Positions 52,519 through 61,820 are shown, counted from the first letter of the stretch. The stretch is DNA of 64,000 nt from Dyadobacter diqingensis (GCF_024220585.1 NZ_JAMXKF010000004.1:682001-746000), one strand, 5' to 3'. The notes: generated from the sequence alone by a model not told the origin. Numbers and translations: made by a program.

Positions 52519-53445
52519 ATGGTTGATTTATCCGTCATCATTTTAACGAATAATGAATCAAAACACATAGGCCGATGCATAAAAAGCCTTTTGCTGATTA
52601 CGGATAAAATTTTCATAATTGATTCTTACTCAACCGACAACACAGTTGAAATAGCCGAAAGCCTGGGCGCTGTTGTCGTTCAGAATACTTGGATTTCCTA
52701 CGCCTTCCAGTTTAATTACGGTATTCAGAATAATCCGCATCAGACGCAATGGCTGATGAGAATGGACGCGGATGAATATATCACTCCCGAACTTGCCGAA
52801 GAATTAAAAACATCACTGGCATCGACACCTGAAAATATCTCGGGGTTGTATGTTAAAAGACGCGTCGTTTTTATGGACCAGTGGATCAACCACGGCGGTT
52901 ATTACCCGATCTGGCTATTGAGGATCTGGCGCCGCGGACTTGGTGTGTGTGAGGAACTATGGATGGACGAGCATATCAAGTTAAGCAGTGGCACCACGGC
53001 GCAGCTGCAAAATGATATCGTCGACCATAATCTGAATAATTTAACCTGGTGGACACAGAAACATAATAATTACGCAATCCGTGAAGTCATAGATTTATTA
53101 AATATAAAATATAACTTTGGCAATAAAGAAACGGTTACTCCCAATTTCTGGGGCAGCCAGGAGCAAAGGACGCGTTATCTTAAAATAAAGTATGCGAATC
53201 TGCCCCTTTTCACGAGGCCGTTTATGTATTTTTTATTCCGGTTTATCGTAAAGGGAGGTTTTCTGGACGGGAAAAAAGGATTAATCTGGCATTTCCTCCA
53301 AGGCTTCTGGTACCGGTTTCTGGTTGATGCCAAAATTTATGAAGTTTATCAGCGGGCCGGAAAAGAGAAGAACGATATAATATCACATTTTAGGACAGAA
53401 TATGGAAAAGACCTCCAGAGCCCAAACCAGTCTGTCAAGTTATAA
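52519..53445 (+). CDS. GT2-family glycosyltransferase (WaaE/KdtX-like)
   Basis: The protein has 308 residues of GT-A fold. DLSVIILTNNESKHIGRC starts the domain, the metal/donor DxD is D83-A-D85 in RMDADEYI, and DEHIKLSSG appears later. The long C-terminal helical region resembles WaaE/KdtX-type inverting beta-glucosyltransferases. The stop lies 44 bases inside the next gene's coding region (53402-53445), in another frame, so the two are tightly linked. Confidence 0.88.
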   Translation: MVDLSVIILTNNESKHIGRCIKSLLLITDKIFIIDSYSTDNTVEIAESLGAVVVQNTWISYAFQFNYGIQNNPHQTQWLMRMDADEYITPELAEELKTSLASTPENISGLYVKRRVVFMDQWINHGGYYPIWLLRIWRRGLGVCEELWMDEHIKLSSGTTAQLQNDIVDHNLNNLTWWTQKHNNYAIREVIDLLNIKYNFGNKETVTPNFWGSQEQRTRYLKIKYANLPLFTRPFMYFLFRFIVKGGFLDGKKGLIWHFLQGFWYRFLVDAKIYEVYQRAGKEKNDIISHFRTEYGKDLQSPNQSVKL

Positions 53446-53968
53446 CAACAGTTGGTACAAACCTGGTAACATTTTCAAACAGGTTGCGTGGTACATTATT
53501 GGAAGAATTACAATTAATACATACCTTCCCATACCAATGTTTTTTAAAATATTGGTATTGAGAGTATTTGGAGCAAAAATTGGTTCAAATGTCACGATCA
53601 AACCCAAGGTTAACATCAAATACCCCTGGTTTTTTATCGCAGAAAGTGACATCTGGATCGGCGAAAATGTGTGGATTGACAACCTCACAACCGTTACTTT
53701 ATGCAACAATTGTTGTCTAAGCCAGGGAGCCATGTTATTGACAGGAAATCATAATTTCACAAAGCCAGGCTTTGATTTGATTGTCAAAACGATAACGATT
53801 GAAAGCGGAGCCTGGATCGGCGCCAGAGCCACAGTTTGCCCGGGAGTAACTGTTCATTCGCATGCTGTATTGACCGTGAATTCTGTCGCCACCAAAGATC
53901 TGGAAGCCTATGGAATTTATCAGGGAAACCCCTGTGTATTTATTAAAACAAGAAATCTGACACATTGA
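53402..53968 (+). CDS. WcaF-like hexapeptide-repeat acetyltransferase
   Basis: The protein has 188 residues. Left-handed beta-helix hexapeptide repeats run from about 60 to 165 (KIGSNVTIKPKVNIKYPWFF, IWIGENVWIDNLTTVTLCNN, ESGAWIGARATVCPGVTVHS), with a catalytic His in TGNHNF. This is the family of WcaF colanic acid acetyltransferases, which O-acetylate polysaccharide. It overlaps the upstream GT2 gene by 44 bases and the downstream GT2 gene by four, so it is embedded in the operon. I chose ATG 53402, the start that keeps the complete N-terminal helix. Confidence 0.86.
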   Translation: MEKTSRAQTSLSSYNNSWYKPGNIFKQVAWYIIGRITINTYLPIPMFFKILVLRVFGAKIGSNVTIKPKVNIKYPWFFIAESDIWIGENVWIDNLTTVTLCNNCCLSQGAMLLTGNHNFTKPGFDLIVKTITIESGAWIGARATVCPGVTVHSHAVLTVNSVATKDLEAYGIYQGNPCVFIKTRNLTH

Positions 53969-54708
53969 AAGTTAGTATTATAACGGTCGTCTTCAATGGC
54001 GTTTCAACCATAAACCATTGCATTGAATCGGTTCTTAAACAGGATTTTGATTCGATTGAGTATATTATTATCGACGGAAATTCAAAGGATGGAACCAAGA
54101 AAGTCGTTGAGTCTTACGGTGGTAAGATTCAGAAATTTCTGAGTGAACCGGACAAAGGAATTTATGATGCCATGAATAAAGGCATTAAACTTGCAACGGG
54201 AGATTTGATCGGTATCCTGAATGCGGACGATTTTTACGCCAGTAATACGGTGATTTCCGAAATCGTTAATGCCGCGAAAAAAAACGATGCAGATGCCTGT
54301 TACGGAGACTTAAACTATGTGGATGCGCAGGACGAGTCGGTTATCAAAAGGAAATGGATCTCGGGCAAGTATAAGCCGAATTCCTTTTTAATGGGCTGGA
54401 TGCCTCCGCACCCGACGTTCTTTTTAAAGAGAAATTGTTACGAAAAGTACGGTAATTTCCGGCTTGATATGGGAAGTGCCGCCGATTATGAGCTGATGTT
54501 ACGTATGATTTACAAGCATGGCATAAAGCTTGCATATGTTCCTAGTGTCATCGTAAAAATGCGAACGGGTGGTGTCAGTAACAGCAATTTTCAGAACCGC
54601 CTTGATGCAAACAAAAATGACAGGAAAGCGTGGAAGATCAATGGATTAAAACCTTATCCTTTTACACTTTGGCTAAAACCGGCGAGGAAAATTTTACAGT
54701 TTATATAA
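53965..54708 (+). CDS. GT2-family glycosyltransferase (WcaA-like)
   Basis: The protein has 247 residues and starts at TTG 53965, which overlaps the acetyltransferase stop (TTGA) and gives the natural MKVSIITVVFNG. DGNSKDGT (37-44) binds the nucleotide, and NADDF (86-90) is the DxD-like acidic motif; PPHPTFFLKRN follows. It is the last glycosyltransferase of the cluster, before a gap of 177 bases holding a probable promoter for the WecA-type gene. Confidence 0.88.
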   Translation: MKVSIITVVFNGVSTINHCIESVLKQDFDSIEYIIIDGNSKDGTKKVVESYGGKIQKFLSEPDKGIYDAMNKGIKLATGDLIGILNADDFYASNTVISEIVNAAKKNDADACYGDLNYVDAQDESVIKRKWISGKYKPNSFLMGWMPPHPTFFLKRNCYEKYGNFRLDMGSAADYELMLRMIYKHGIKLAYVPSVIVKMRTGGVSNSNFQNRLDANKNDRKAWKINGLKPYPFTLWLKPARKILQFI

Positions 54709-54885
54709 GACCAGAATTATACAAAAACACATACTAAACCTTTAAATAATCACAACAGGCCATTAAATAAGTATTTTGAATTCCTCCGGTAAAGCGCATT
54801 AAAATTTCCGGGAAATTCGTCAAATTTGAGATGAAAATCAGATTTAAATAGGATTGTTTAATCGGATCGTTCAACAACCAGAATT
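54709..54885 (+). promoter_or_regulatory. Candidate promoter and palindrome before the WecA-type gene
   Basis: TTTG at 54825-54828 and TAGGATTG at 54849-54856, 20 bases apart, match the -33/-7 pattern with one mismatch. AATTTCC-G-GGAAATT, a 15-base palindrome, lies at 54803-54817, just upstream, where an activator or repressor could bind. Confidence 0.4.
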
Positions 54886-56082
54886 ATGGAACTACAACTA
54901 CCAACATATATAGTAAGCGAAGGATCATTTAACAACATGGTTCACCATGATGTTTATCAATGTATCCTCTCCTTCCTTATTGCCTGTTTCCTGTCTATCA
55001 TTTCCATTCCCATTATCATCAACCTGTCTAATTTGCTGCATTTAACGGCAAAACCGGGTTTCAGGAGCTCACACGAGACAGAAACACCGACATTGGGAGG
55101 TATCGCCATTTTTGCTTCTACGTTGATTGCCTATTTTCTCTGGCCTCATTCGGAAAATATCGTTGATTCCAATATCATCAGTCTGTCCATGACGGGCGTG
55201 ATCATACTGTTTTTTCTCGGCCTTAAAGATGATATTCTGGCCCTGGATTCCACGAAAAAACTTCTGGTCCAGATCTGCGCTTCGCTGATCCTGGTGGCTA
55301 TGGGGAATTTCAAGGTTGATAATTTCTATGGAATATTCGGGATTCACCAGATCCCTTACTTCGTTAGCATCCCGCTTACCGTGTTTATCTTCATCGCCAT
55401 CATCAACGCCATCAACCTGATCGACGGAATTGACGGTCTTGCCGGTGGTATCAGCCTCATCGCCGGTGTGGGTTTTGGAATCTGGTTTATTCTGAACGAC
55501 CATTTTTCGTTTGGCTGTCTTGCTTTTGCGATGTCTGGTTCTTTGCTTGGTTTTCTGCGTTTTAACTTTTCGAAAACGAGTAAAATATTCATGGGTGATA
55601 CCGGGTCTCTAATCATCGGATATCTACTGTCGATTTTCGCTGTGGAATTCCTGTCGCTCAACGTTGGCTACAAAAACGATAGCCAGGCTTATTTCAATGC
55701 ACCTATTATTGTGATGGTACTTTTGATCGTACCTATTTTTGATACACTGCGCGTTTTTATTGTCCGTATCGTCAAAGGCGGTTCGCCTTTTGTGGCCGAC
55801 AGAAACCACATGCACCACATCCTCATTGACTCTGGTTTAAATCACTTCTGGGCTTCCTTTACGCTTTGGATGATCACCATTCTCAACACGGCTTTGTTCT
55901 TTACATTCCACGGAAATATTTCCAATACCGCTTCACTGTACATTTATATCGGCATGTTCATCGCCTACATGGTGCTGGCACATTACCTGAAAAGAAGATC
56001 GGTAATCATCAAGGAGCGAAATAAATTTGCCAAATCTTCATTCGAAAGCAAAAATATATCTTCATCTAAAAAGGCTTTCTGA
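54886..56082 (+). CDS. MraY/WecA-like undecaprenyl-phosphate sugar-phosphate transferase
   Basis: The protein has 398 residues and about eleven membrane helices. Motifs: TPTLGGIAIF (67-76), KDDILALD (114-121), NLIDGIDGLAGG (177-188), FMGDTGS (235-241) and ADRNHMHH (304-311), the conserved catalytic loops of the family. It transfers a sugar 1-phosphate such as GlcNAc-1-P onto undecaprenyl phosphate, the first step of polysaccharide synthesis, so it probably starts the glycan finished by the upstream transferases. The first ATG is used; a second at 54937 would drop 17 residues of poorly conserved leader. Confidence 0.9.
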   Translation: MELQLPTYIVSEGSFNNMVHHDVYQCILSFLIACFLSIISIPIIINLSNLLHLTAKPGFRSSHETETPTLGGIAIFASTLIAYFLWPHSENIVDSNIISLSMTGVIILFFLGLKDDILALDSTKKLLVQICASLILVAMGNFKVDNFYGIFGIHQIPYFVSIPLTVFIFIAIINAINLIDGIDGLAGGISLIAGVGFGIWFILNDHFSFGCLAFAMSGSLLGFLRFNFSKTSKIFMGDTGSLIIGYLLSIFAVEFLSLNVGYKNDSQAYFNAPIIVMVLLIVPIFDTLRVFIVRIVKGGSPFVADRNHMHHILIDSGLNHFWASFTLWMITILNTALFFTFHGNISNTASLYIYIGMFIAYMVLAHYLKRRSVIIKERNKFAKSSFESKNISSSKKAF

Positions 56083-56116
56083 GCTACAAATCAACGACCT
56101 TTTTATGTGAATCCCG

Positions 56117-56141
56117 GCCGGTTATAATAACCGGCTTTTTT
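56117..56141 (+). terminator. Rho-independent terminator after the WecA-type gene
   Basis: GCCGGTT (56117-56123) pairs with AACCGGC (56129-56135), with loop ATAAT and a following T run. It separates the polysaccharide cluster from the malic enzyme gene. Confidence 0.88.
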
Positions 56142-56143
56142 CA

Positions 56144-56189
56144 TTGCGTTGCAACGAATGTTTGTACCTTAGTGTGAAAAATTTTCACA
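56144..56189 (+). promoter_or_regulatory. Candidate promoter and operator palindrome of the malic enzyme gene
   Basis: TTG (56144-56146) and TACCTTAG (56165-56172), 18 bases apart, resemble -33 and -7 boxes (one mismatch in the -7). TGTGAAAA-A-TTTTCACA (56173-56189) is a perfect 17-base palindrome overlapping the expected start of transcription and ending five bases before the ATG. A repressor bound here would block both transcription and translation. Confidence 0.5.
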
Positions 56190-56194
56190 ATGGT

Positions 56195-58465
56195 ATGAAC
56201 AAAAAAATAAGAAAAGAAGATGCCTTGCAGTACCATGCAAAAGGCAGACCTGGCAAAATTCAGGTAGTTCCCACCAAAGAATATAACACCCAAAGAGACC
56301 TTTCTCTCGCCTACTCGCCCGGCGTTGCAGAACCTTGTCTGGAAATTGCGGACAATGTCGAAAATGCCTATTTATATACTGCCAAGGGCAATCTGGTTGC
56401 TGTAATCAGTAATGGTACGGCGGTCTTAGGGTTAGGCGATATAGGTCCGGAAGCTTCCAAACCCGTGATGGAAGGGAAAGGTTTGCTGTTTAAAATATAT
56501 GCAGATATCGACGTTTTCGATATCGAGCTTAACACCAAAGATGTCGACGAATTTGTCAGAACGGTCAAGATTCTTGAACCCACTTTTGGCGGCGTCAATC
56601 TTGAAGACATTAAGGCTCCTGAATGTTTCGAAATCGAGGAACGTTTAAAAAAAGAGCTCAATATCCCGGTCATGCATGATGACCAGCACGGCACCGCGAT
56701 CATCAGTGCCGCCGCTATGCTGAATGCTCTTGTGATCGTCAAAAAGAATATTGAAGATATTAGAATTGTGGTTTCAGGCGCAGGAGCTTCTGCGGTATCC
56801 TGTACCAAATTATACCTCTCACTTGGTGCCACACCGGGAAACATCGCCATGTTTGACACCAAGGGGCATATCCACAATGGGCGCACCGACCTTAATGCAA
56901 TGAAAAAACAATTCGCGACCGATGTTGCCTATGACTCGCTGGAAGATGCGATGGTCGGGGCCGATCTGTTTCTCGGATTGTCGGCTGCGAATATTGTTTC
57001 CAAGGATATGGTCAGGTCCATGGCGAAAGATCCGATTGTGCTGGCAATGGCAAATCCAAACCCTGAAATCCCCTATCCTGACGCCATTGAGGCAAGAGAA
57101 GACGTAATTATGGCAACCGGCCGATCTGACTATCCCAATCAGGTGAACAACGTACTGGGTTTCCCATACATTTTCAGGGGTGCGCTGGATGTCAGAGCTA
57201 CGGAGATTAATGAAGCCATGAAACTGGCGGCCGTTCATGCCCTGGCTGACCTTGCCAGTAAACCGGTTCCTGATATCGTTAACCTGGCTTACGGAGAAAC
57301 CAATATCGTTTTTGGCAGAAACTACATCATTCCCAAGCCGGTTGATCCCCGCTTGCTCACAACCGTGGCACCTGCCGTTGCAAAAGCTGCAATCGAAACC
57401 GGTGTTGCGCGCAAAGTAATCACTGACTGGGAGGCCTATGAACAGGAACTGTCCAGCAGACTCGGACGCAACGAACAGCTCTCCCGCGTCATACTCAACA
57501 AAGCGAAATTATCTCCTAAACGTGTTGTGTTTGCTGATGCTGAAAATTTGCAGGTTTTGAAAGCCGCACAGCAGGTACGCGACGAAGGTATCGCAACGCC
57601 GATTTTGCTGGGTAACAAAGAAATGATCCTTCACCTGATTGATGAAAGCAAGCTCGACTTAAAGGATGTAAAAATCATCGATCCACGTGCCGAGGAGAAT
57701 TCGGAGATCATAGAAGCTTATTCTGCCAAGCTTTTTGATAAACGGAAGCGCAAAGGGATGACTCCGCTTGAAGCCAAGCGGGCGATTTATTACCGCAGTT
57801 ATTTCGGATCCATGATGGTCGAGAACGGTGACGCAGATGCCTTCATTTCAGGACTTACCCGAACTTATCCGGATACCATCCGTCCGGCTTTGCATGTGAT
57901 TGGAAAACAGGATCATGTCAACAAAGTGGCCGGTATGTACATTCTGCTCACACCACGCGGGCCGCTCTTTTTTTCGGACACAACAGTTAACCTGGATCCA
58001 AGCGTCAATGATATTGTTGAAATTGCCGAACTCACGGCCAGAACTGTCGAAAGGTTCAACATTCAGCCAAGACTTGCGCTTGTAACTTATTCAAATTACG
58101 GAAGTGCGCGCGGCGTGGATGCGGAGAAAATGAGTGAAGCCGCTGCCATTCTGAAAAAGCGGAACCCAGATATGATCGTTGAAGGTGAAATGCAGGCGCA
58201 TTTGGCTTTCAACACAGAACTTCTCAAACAACATCACCCTTTCAGCGACCTGGTCGATGGAGGAGCCAACACTTTAATTTTCCCAAATCTCTCGGCCAGC
58301 AATATCGCCTATAACCTTTTGAAGGAAGCCGCGAATTTGGAAACGATCGGGCCTATCCTGTTAGGTTTGAAAAAACCGGTACACGTTCTTCAGCTGGGAA
58401 GTTCGGTACGTGAAATCGTCAACATGGTCGCTATTGCCGTCGTAGAGGCTCAACTGAAACAATAA
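56195..58465 (+). CDS. maeB: NADP-dependent malic enzyme with phosphotransacetylase-like domain (MaeB type)
   Basis: I start at ATG 56195 (756 residues); the open frame runs 17 codons further to a TTG, but MNKKIRKEDAL is the natural start. The catalytic half (about 1-420) has AYSPGVAEPC, MHDDQHGTAIISAAAM with metal-binding Asp residues, and the Rossmann motif GAGASAVSC. The second half (about 425-756) matches phosphate acetyl/butyryltransferase, as in the large MaeB-type enzymes, where it is regulatory and probably inactive. It oxidatively decarboxylates malate to pyruvate, giving NADPH. A palindromic operator-like site lies just upstream, and a strong terminator follows. Confidence 0.92.
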   Translation: MNKKIRKEDALQYHAKGRPGKIQVVPTKEYNTQRDLSLAYSPGVAEPCLEIADNVENAYLYTAKGNLVAVISNGTAVLGLGDIGPEASKPVMEGKGLLFKIYADIDVFDIELNTKDVDEFVRTVKILEPTFGGVNLEDIKAPECFEIEERLKKELNIPVMHDDQHGTAIISAAAMLNALVIVKKNIEDIRIVVSGAGASAVSCTKLYLSLGATPGNIAMFDTKGHIHNGRTDLNAMKKQFATDVAYDSLEDAMVGADLFLGLSAANIVSKDMVRSMAKDPIVLAMANPNPEIPYPDAIEAREDVIMATGRSDYPNQVNNVLGFPYIFRGALDVRATEINEAMKLAAVHALADLASKPVPDIVNLAYGETNIVFGRNYIIPKPVDPRLLTTVAPAVAKAAIETGVARKVITDWEAYEQELSSRLGRNEQLSRVILNKAKLSPKRVVFADAENLQVLKAAQQVRDEGIATPILLGNKEMILHLIDESKLDLKDVKIIDPRAEENSEIIEAYSAKLFDKRKRKGMTPLEAKRAIYYRSYFGSMMVENGDADAFISGLTRTYPDTIRPALHVIGKQDHVNKVAGMYILLTPRGPLFFSDTTVNLDPSVNDIVEIAELTARTVERFNIQPRLALVTYSNYGSARGVDAEKMSEAAAILKKRNPDMIVEGEMQAHLAFNTELLKQHHPFSDLVDGGANTLIFPNLSASNIAYNLLKEAANLETIGPILLGLKKPVHVLQLGSSVREIVNMVAIAVVEAQLKQ

Positions 58466-58472
58466 ATAATCA

Positions 58473-58503
58473 AAAACGGCCCGGAGATCCCGGGCCGTTT
58501 TGT
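58473..58503. terminator. Bidirectional terminator between malic enzyme and GH2 genes
   Basis: AAAACGGCCCGG (58473-58484) pairs with CCGGGCCGTTTT (58490-58501), with loop AGATC. A and T runs flank it, so it can work on both strands. Confidence 0.9.
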
Positions 58504-58519
58504 AATATAAAGTAACTTA

Positions 58520-60379
58520 TTACGGATTCACATTTCCCCATGCCGTGTTGTACAACTTGGAATGGATTTCTTTAAGTTTTGCCTCCGGCATTTTAATCAC
58601 CTTTCTGTCATAGGTCATTAATCCGTTGATTTCAACTTCGACATCGGTTGTCTGTGTGTAAACCGCAGCGGACAGCCCTCTTTTGATCAGCGGCTCAAAA
58701 CTGTTGATGAAAGACTCGTATTTTTTGTAAAGCTCCTCTTTACTTTTAAAACTCTGATATCCCCAGTTATCCTTTTGTTGCCAGGTATGTTTATCAACCG
58801 GTAAACCTAAACCGCCAAACTCGCCCAACACGATCACCTGCTTCGCTCCGAATAAATCCGGTCTCGGCATTACCGGCGCCGGATAATGGTGAAGATCCAT
58901 GATGTGTCCTACGGGAAGAAAATTGCCACCACTCGCACTGTTAACCAAACGGCTCGGGTCGTAGTTCATCGTCCAGTTCGTAATTTCCTCCGTTTTAAAC
59001 TGACCCCATGCTTCGTTAAATGGAACCCATACCACGATACACGGAAAATTGTAGGTCGCATCCATGATTGCTTTCCACTCTGTCTTGTAAATGTTTTCAG
59101 ATTCAGGCGTACGATCACGATCCGTTTCATTTCCCGTTATCCCCGGATTTGGCTCCCAACGATTTCCCAAATCCCCGCTCGGCATATCCTGCCAAACGAG
59201 CATGCCAAGCTGGTCGCAATAACGATACCAGGTTGCCGGTTCCACCTTCACATGTTTCCGGATCATGTTGAAACCCATTTCCTTTGTTTTCACAATATCA
59301 AATTTCAGCGCCTCATCCGTTGGTGCAGTATAAAGTCCGTCCGGCCACCAGCCCTGGTCCAGGGGTCCATATTGAAAAACAAACTTATTGTTGAGCAGCA
59401 TTCTCTGAATCCCGTTCTGATCCGGTTTCATCGATATTTTACGCATGGCAAAATAGCTTTTTACCTCATCCACAACTTTGCCTTTCCGGATCAGCGTAAT
59501 TTTCAGGTCATACAAATGCGGCGTATCCGGCGACCATAACTTCGGTGTTTTGATATCCAGAACAGCGTCTTCCTCAGGAGACACCTCCTTTTCTGTAATC
59601 ACAGAAGCACCATCCAGCGCTGTCACTTTAACCACGTCACCTGCGAGCGAATTTTTAACAACCGATTTTATCGTAACAGACTCTTTATCGATATCCGGTG
59701 TGTTTTTTGTAGCAGCAATGTAGGTTGTCGGTACCGTTTCGAGCCAGACCGTTTGCCAGATTCCTGTCACCGGTGTGTACCAGATACTGTTCGGATTTTT
59801 GATTTGTTTTCCGCGGGGCTGAGGGCCATCGCTGCTCGGATCCCAGACACGAACCGCCAGATCCTGTTTCTCTCCTTTTACAAGAAACGATGTGATGTCG
59901 ATGGAAAATCCATCATAACCGCCCTTATGCGAACCCGCTTTTTTTCCGTTTACAAAAACATCACATTCCCAGTCAACAGCGCCGAAATGAAGTAAAATAT
60001 TCTGGTTCTTCAATTTTGACGATAGCGTAAGGGTTTTCTGATACCAAAGCACACTGTCTTTGCCAACCGTTTTCCCTACGCCCGACAATGCAGACTCCAC
60101 CGCAAAAGGCACCAGGATCCTTCCCTGAAAGGCCGCAGGTTTTGTATCTGATGAGGATTTTGCAATAATTGCATAATTCCAAAGCCCGTTAAGATTCGCC
60201 CATTTTTCACGGACCAGCTGCGGACGCGGGTATTCAGGATGGGGTGTCGCAGCATTCACTTTCTCAGCCCATGGTGTTACAATTTTTCCCTCGACAATTT
60301 TCCAGTCGGATTGCTGTGCGTGAACTGCGCCAAAAGATATGACTGCCTGCATAGCCATACTGGTCAGTAATTTTTTCAT
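58520..60379 (-). CDS. Glycoside hydrolase family 2 enzyme
   Basis: The protein has 619 residues with a signal peptide of about 21 (GAVHAQQ). GH2 layout: an N-terminal sugar-binding jelly roll (NGLWNYAII, DWECDVFVNGKKAG), an immunoglobulin-like domain, and a TIM barrel with GFNMIRKHVKVEP. The acid/base Glu is E456 in WVPFNEAWGQF and the nucleophile is E520 in VLGEFGGLGL. GH2 enzymes are beta-galactosidases, beta-glucuronidases, beta-mannosidases and related types; this truncated-size version is in the group of short GH2s, and the sugar is not assignable. It lies some 17 kb from the SusCD pair and is not clearly linked. Confidence 0.88.
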   Translation of the reverse strand: MKKLLTSMAMQAVISFGAVHAQQSDWKIVEGKIVTPWAEKVNAATPHPEYPRPQLVREKWANLNGLWNYAIIAKSSSDTKPAAFQGRILVPFAVESALSGVGKTVGKDSVLWYQKTLTLSSKLKNQNILLHFGAVDWECDVFVNGKKAGSHKGGYDGFSIDITSFLVKGEKQDLAVRVWDPSSDGPQPRGKQIKNPNSIWYTPVTGIWQTVWLETVPTTYIAATKNTPDIDKESVTIKSVVKNSLAGDVVKVTALDGASVITEKEVSPEEDAVLDIKTPKLWSPDTPHLYDLKITLIRKGKVVDEVKSYFAMRKISMKPDQNGIQRMLLNNKFVFQYGPLDQGWWPDGLYTAPTDEALKFDIVKTKEMGFNMIRKHVKVEPATWYRYCDQLGMLVWQDMPSGDLGNRWEPNPGITGNETDRDRTPESENIYKTEWKAIMDATYNFPCIVVWVPFNEAWGQFKTEEITNWTMNYDPSRLVNSASGGNFLPVGHIMDLHHYPAPVMPRPDLFGAKQVIVLGEFGGLGLPVDKHTWQQKDNWGYQSFKSKEELYKKYESFINSFEPLIKRGLSAAVYTQTTDVEVEINGLMTYDRKVIKMPEAKLKEIHSKLYNTAWGNVNP

Positions 60380-60637
60380 TCCATAGTAGCTTTAAAATTT
60401 CGAAATCTTATCCATGCCAAAAGTTTAACCGCAGGCAACTCTACTCTAAATTCAGCGATTTCAAAAAATCTAAAAACATAGATTAAAGGTTATCAGCGCC
60501 TTAAATTTATGTTTTTTTCAAATTCTAAATAACCGGTTGATGACAACGACAATTCTATTATATTGCAGATACGAATTGTTCCATTTCTTTCGTTGAAGAG
60601 TTACATACGGACTTCTCGACGAAAAACCCTATTCTAT
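60380..60637. other. Divergent intergenic region, no recognised element
   Basis: The GH2 gene (minus) and the T9SS-sorted protein gene (plus) start at its two ends, so both promoters must lie here. TATATTGC near 60560 is at best a poor -7 match. No operator repeats or RNA genes were recognised. Confidence 0.4.
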
Positions 60638-61750
60638 ATGAAGACCCTTTACAAAACGATTTTACTTTTTTTCATAACCACTTCCATTTGCTCAGCAACG
60701 CATTTGCTTGGGGGTGATATACACGCAACCAATACTTCGGGGCTGACCTACAAAATCAAGGTTCAGCTTTATTTTGATGCAGTGAGTGGCGCCCCGGCAG
60801 CTGGCGCGCAAAGCAATGTTCTGGTTTGTTTCGGTGATGGTAATACCGGGCAGGCGGACAGGATCAGCTATACAGAGTTAACCGGAGATTCAAAGGGCGT
60901 TTCAGTGGGCATCTACGAATTAACGCATACCTATCCGTCCACGGGAGTCTTTCAGATTTCCTCTTCCATTACAAACCGGACAGACGGAATGCTCAATTAT
61001 ACCGGCTTTGGGACTGAAATGTTTTTATGGACCGTCATAAACACATCCGTTTCGAATAACACACCAGAGCTACCTTTTCCGCTATTTTCCACGGGTGCAA
61101 AACAGGTGCTCAAAATTGATCTTAAGCCGGTGAACAGCGATGCCGACAGCGTATCGGCTCATTTGCAGAAATTAAGTGCTCCCTCCCCGGGGACCTGCGG
61201 TGTTCGTTTGATCGATTACAATTACGTTTACCCTAATGATGTAAGCAAAACAGGAACATTTTCTATCGACCAGGCCGATAAAAAACTGATTTGGAATGCA
61301 CCGGAAGCCTTAGGGAAATATGTATATGCAGTCGTTATTGATGAATGGAGAGGTGGCATTAAAATTTCGGAATCATACCGTGAAGGGGTGATTTCGGTTA
61401 TTGATAAACCAGGCCCTGTGGTCGAAATTCCGCCTTACGTCCCGGCAACGGAGTCAGGGGTTATCACGGGGACTCCGGATAAAAACTACGATGAATTAAC
61501 GCTGGCCGTTGAAGCATATCCGGTGCCTACGCAGGATTATTTGACGGTGAAAGTTTCGAGCAAAAATCCTACAACCCTGAAAGTGCAGCTAATCAGTCTG
61601 GAAGGCACTGTGGTAAAAGAGATCAAAACAACCGCTAAAAGCCTGGAATGGAGTGAGCAGCTGGATCTTCGCCAAACTGTGAGCGGTTTATACATCATCA
61701 AAGCTGTGGACGAAACAGGTAAAACTGCGACAAAGAAAATTGTTCGCTAA
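60638..61750 (+). CDS. T9SS-sorted secreted protein with PKD-like region
   Basis: I start at ATG 60638 (370 residues); the frame opens 25 codons earlier. The signal peptide (MKTLYKTILLFFITTSIC) leads to SATHLLGGDIHATN, a common beginning of Bacteroidota surface proteins with PKD-like domains. The C-terminal 80 residues form a T9SS type A sorting domain (EAYPVPTQDYLTVKV, then GLYIIKAVDETGKTATKKIVR). It should be exported through T9SS to the surface. There is no catalytic motif, so adhesion or structural roles are likely. Confidence 0.85.
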   Translation: MKTLYKTILLFFITTSICSATHLLGGDIHATNTSGLTYKIKVQLYFDAVSGAPAAGAQSNVLVCFGDGNTGQADRISYTELTGDSKGVSVGIYELTHTYPSTGVFQISSSITNRTDGMLNYTGFGTEMFLWTVINTSVSNNTPELPFPLFSTGAKQVLKIDLKPVNSDADSVSAHLQKLSAPSPGTCGVRLIDYNYVYPNDVSKTGTFSIDQADKKLIWNAPEALGKYVYAVVIDEWRGGIKISESYREGVISVIDKPGPVVEIPPYVPATESGVITGTPDKNYDELTLAVEAYPVPTQDYLTVKVSSKNPTTLKVQLISLEGTVVKEIKTTAKSLEWSEQLDLRQTVSGLYIIKAVDETGKTATKKIVR

Positions 61751-61820
61751 AACTTCTTAAACGCTGAAATAATTTTACCGGGACCGGATTATAAAGAGTT
61801 GAATTTCATCGACTTCAAAG

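Noticed and set aside
58886..59539. 217-codon plus-strand open frame opposite GH2
   Set aside because: The GH2 catalytic glutamates are encoded on the other strand in this region, so this is a shadow.
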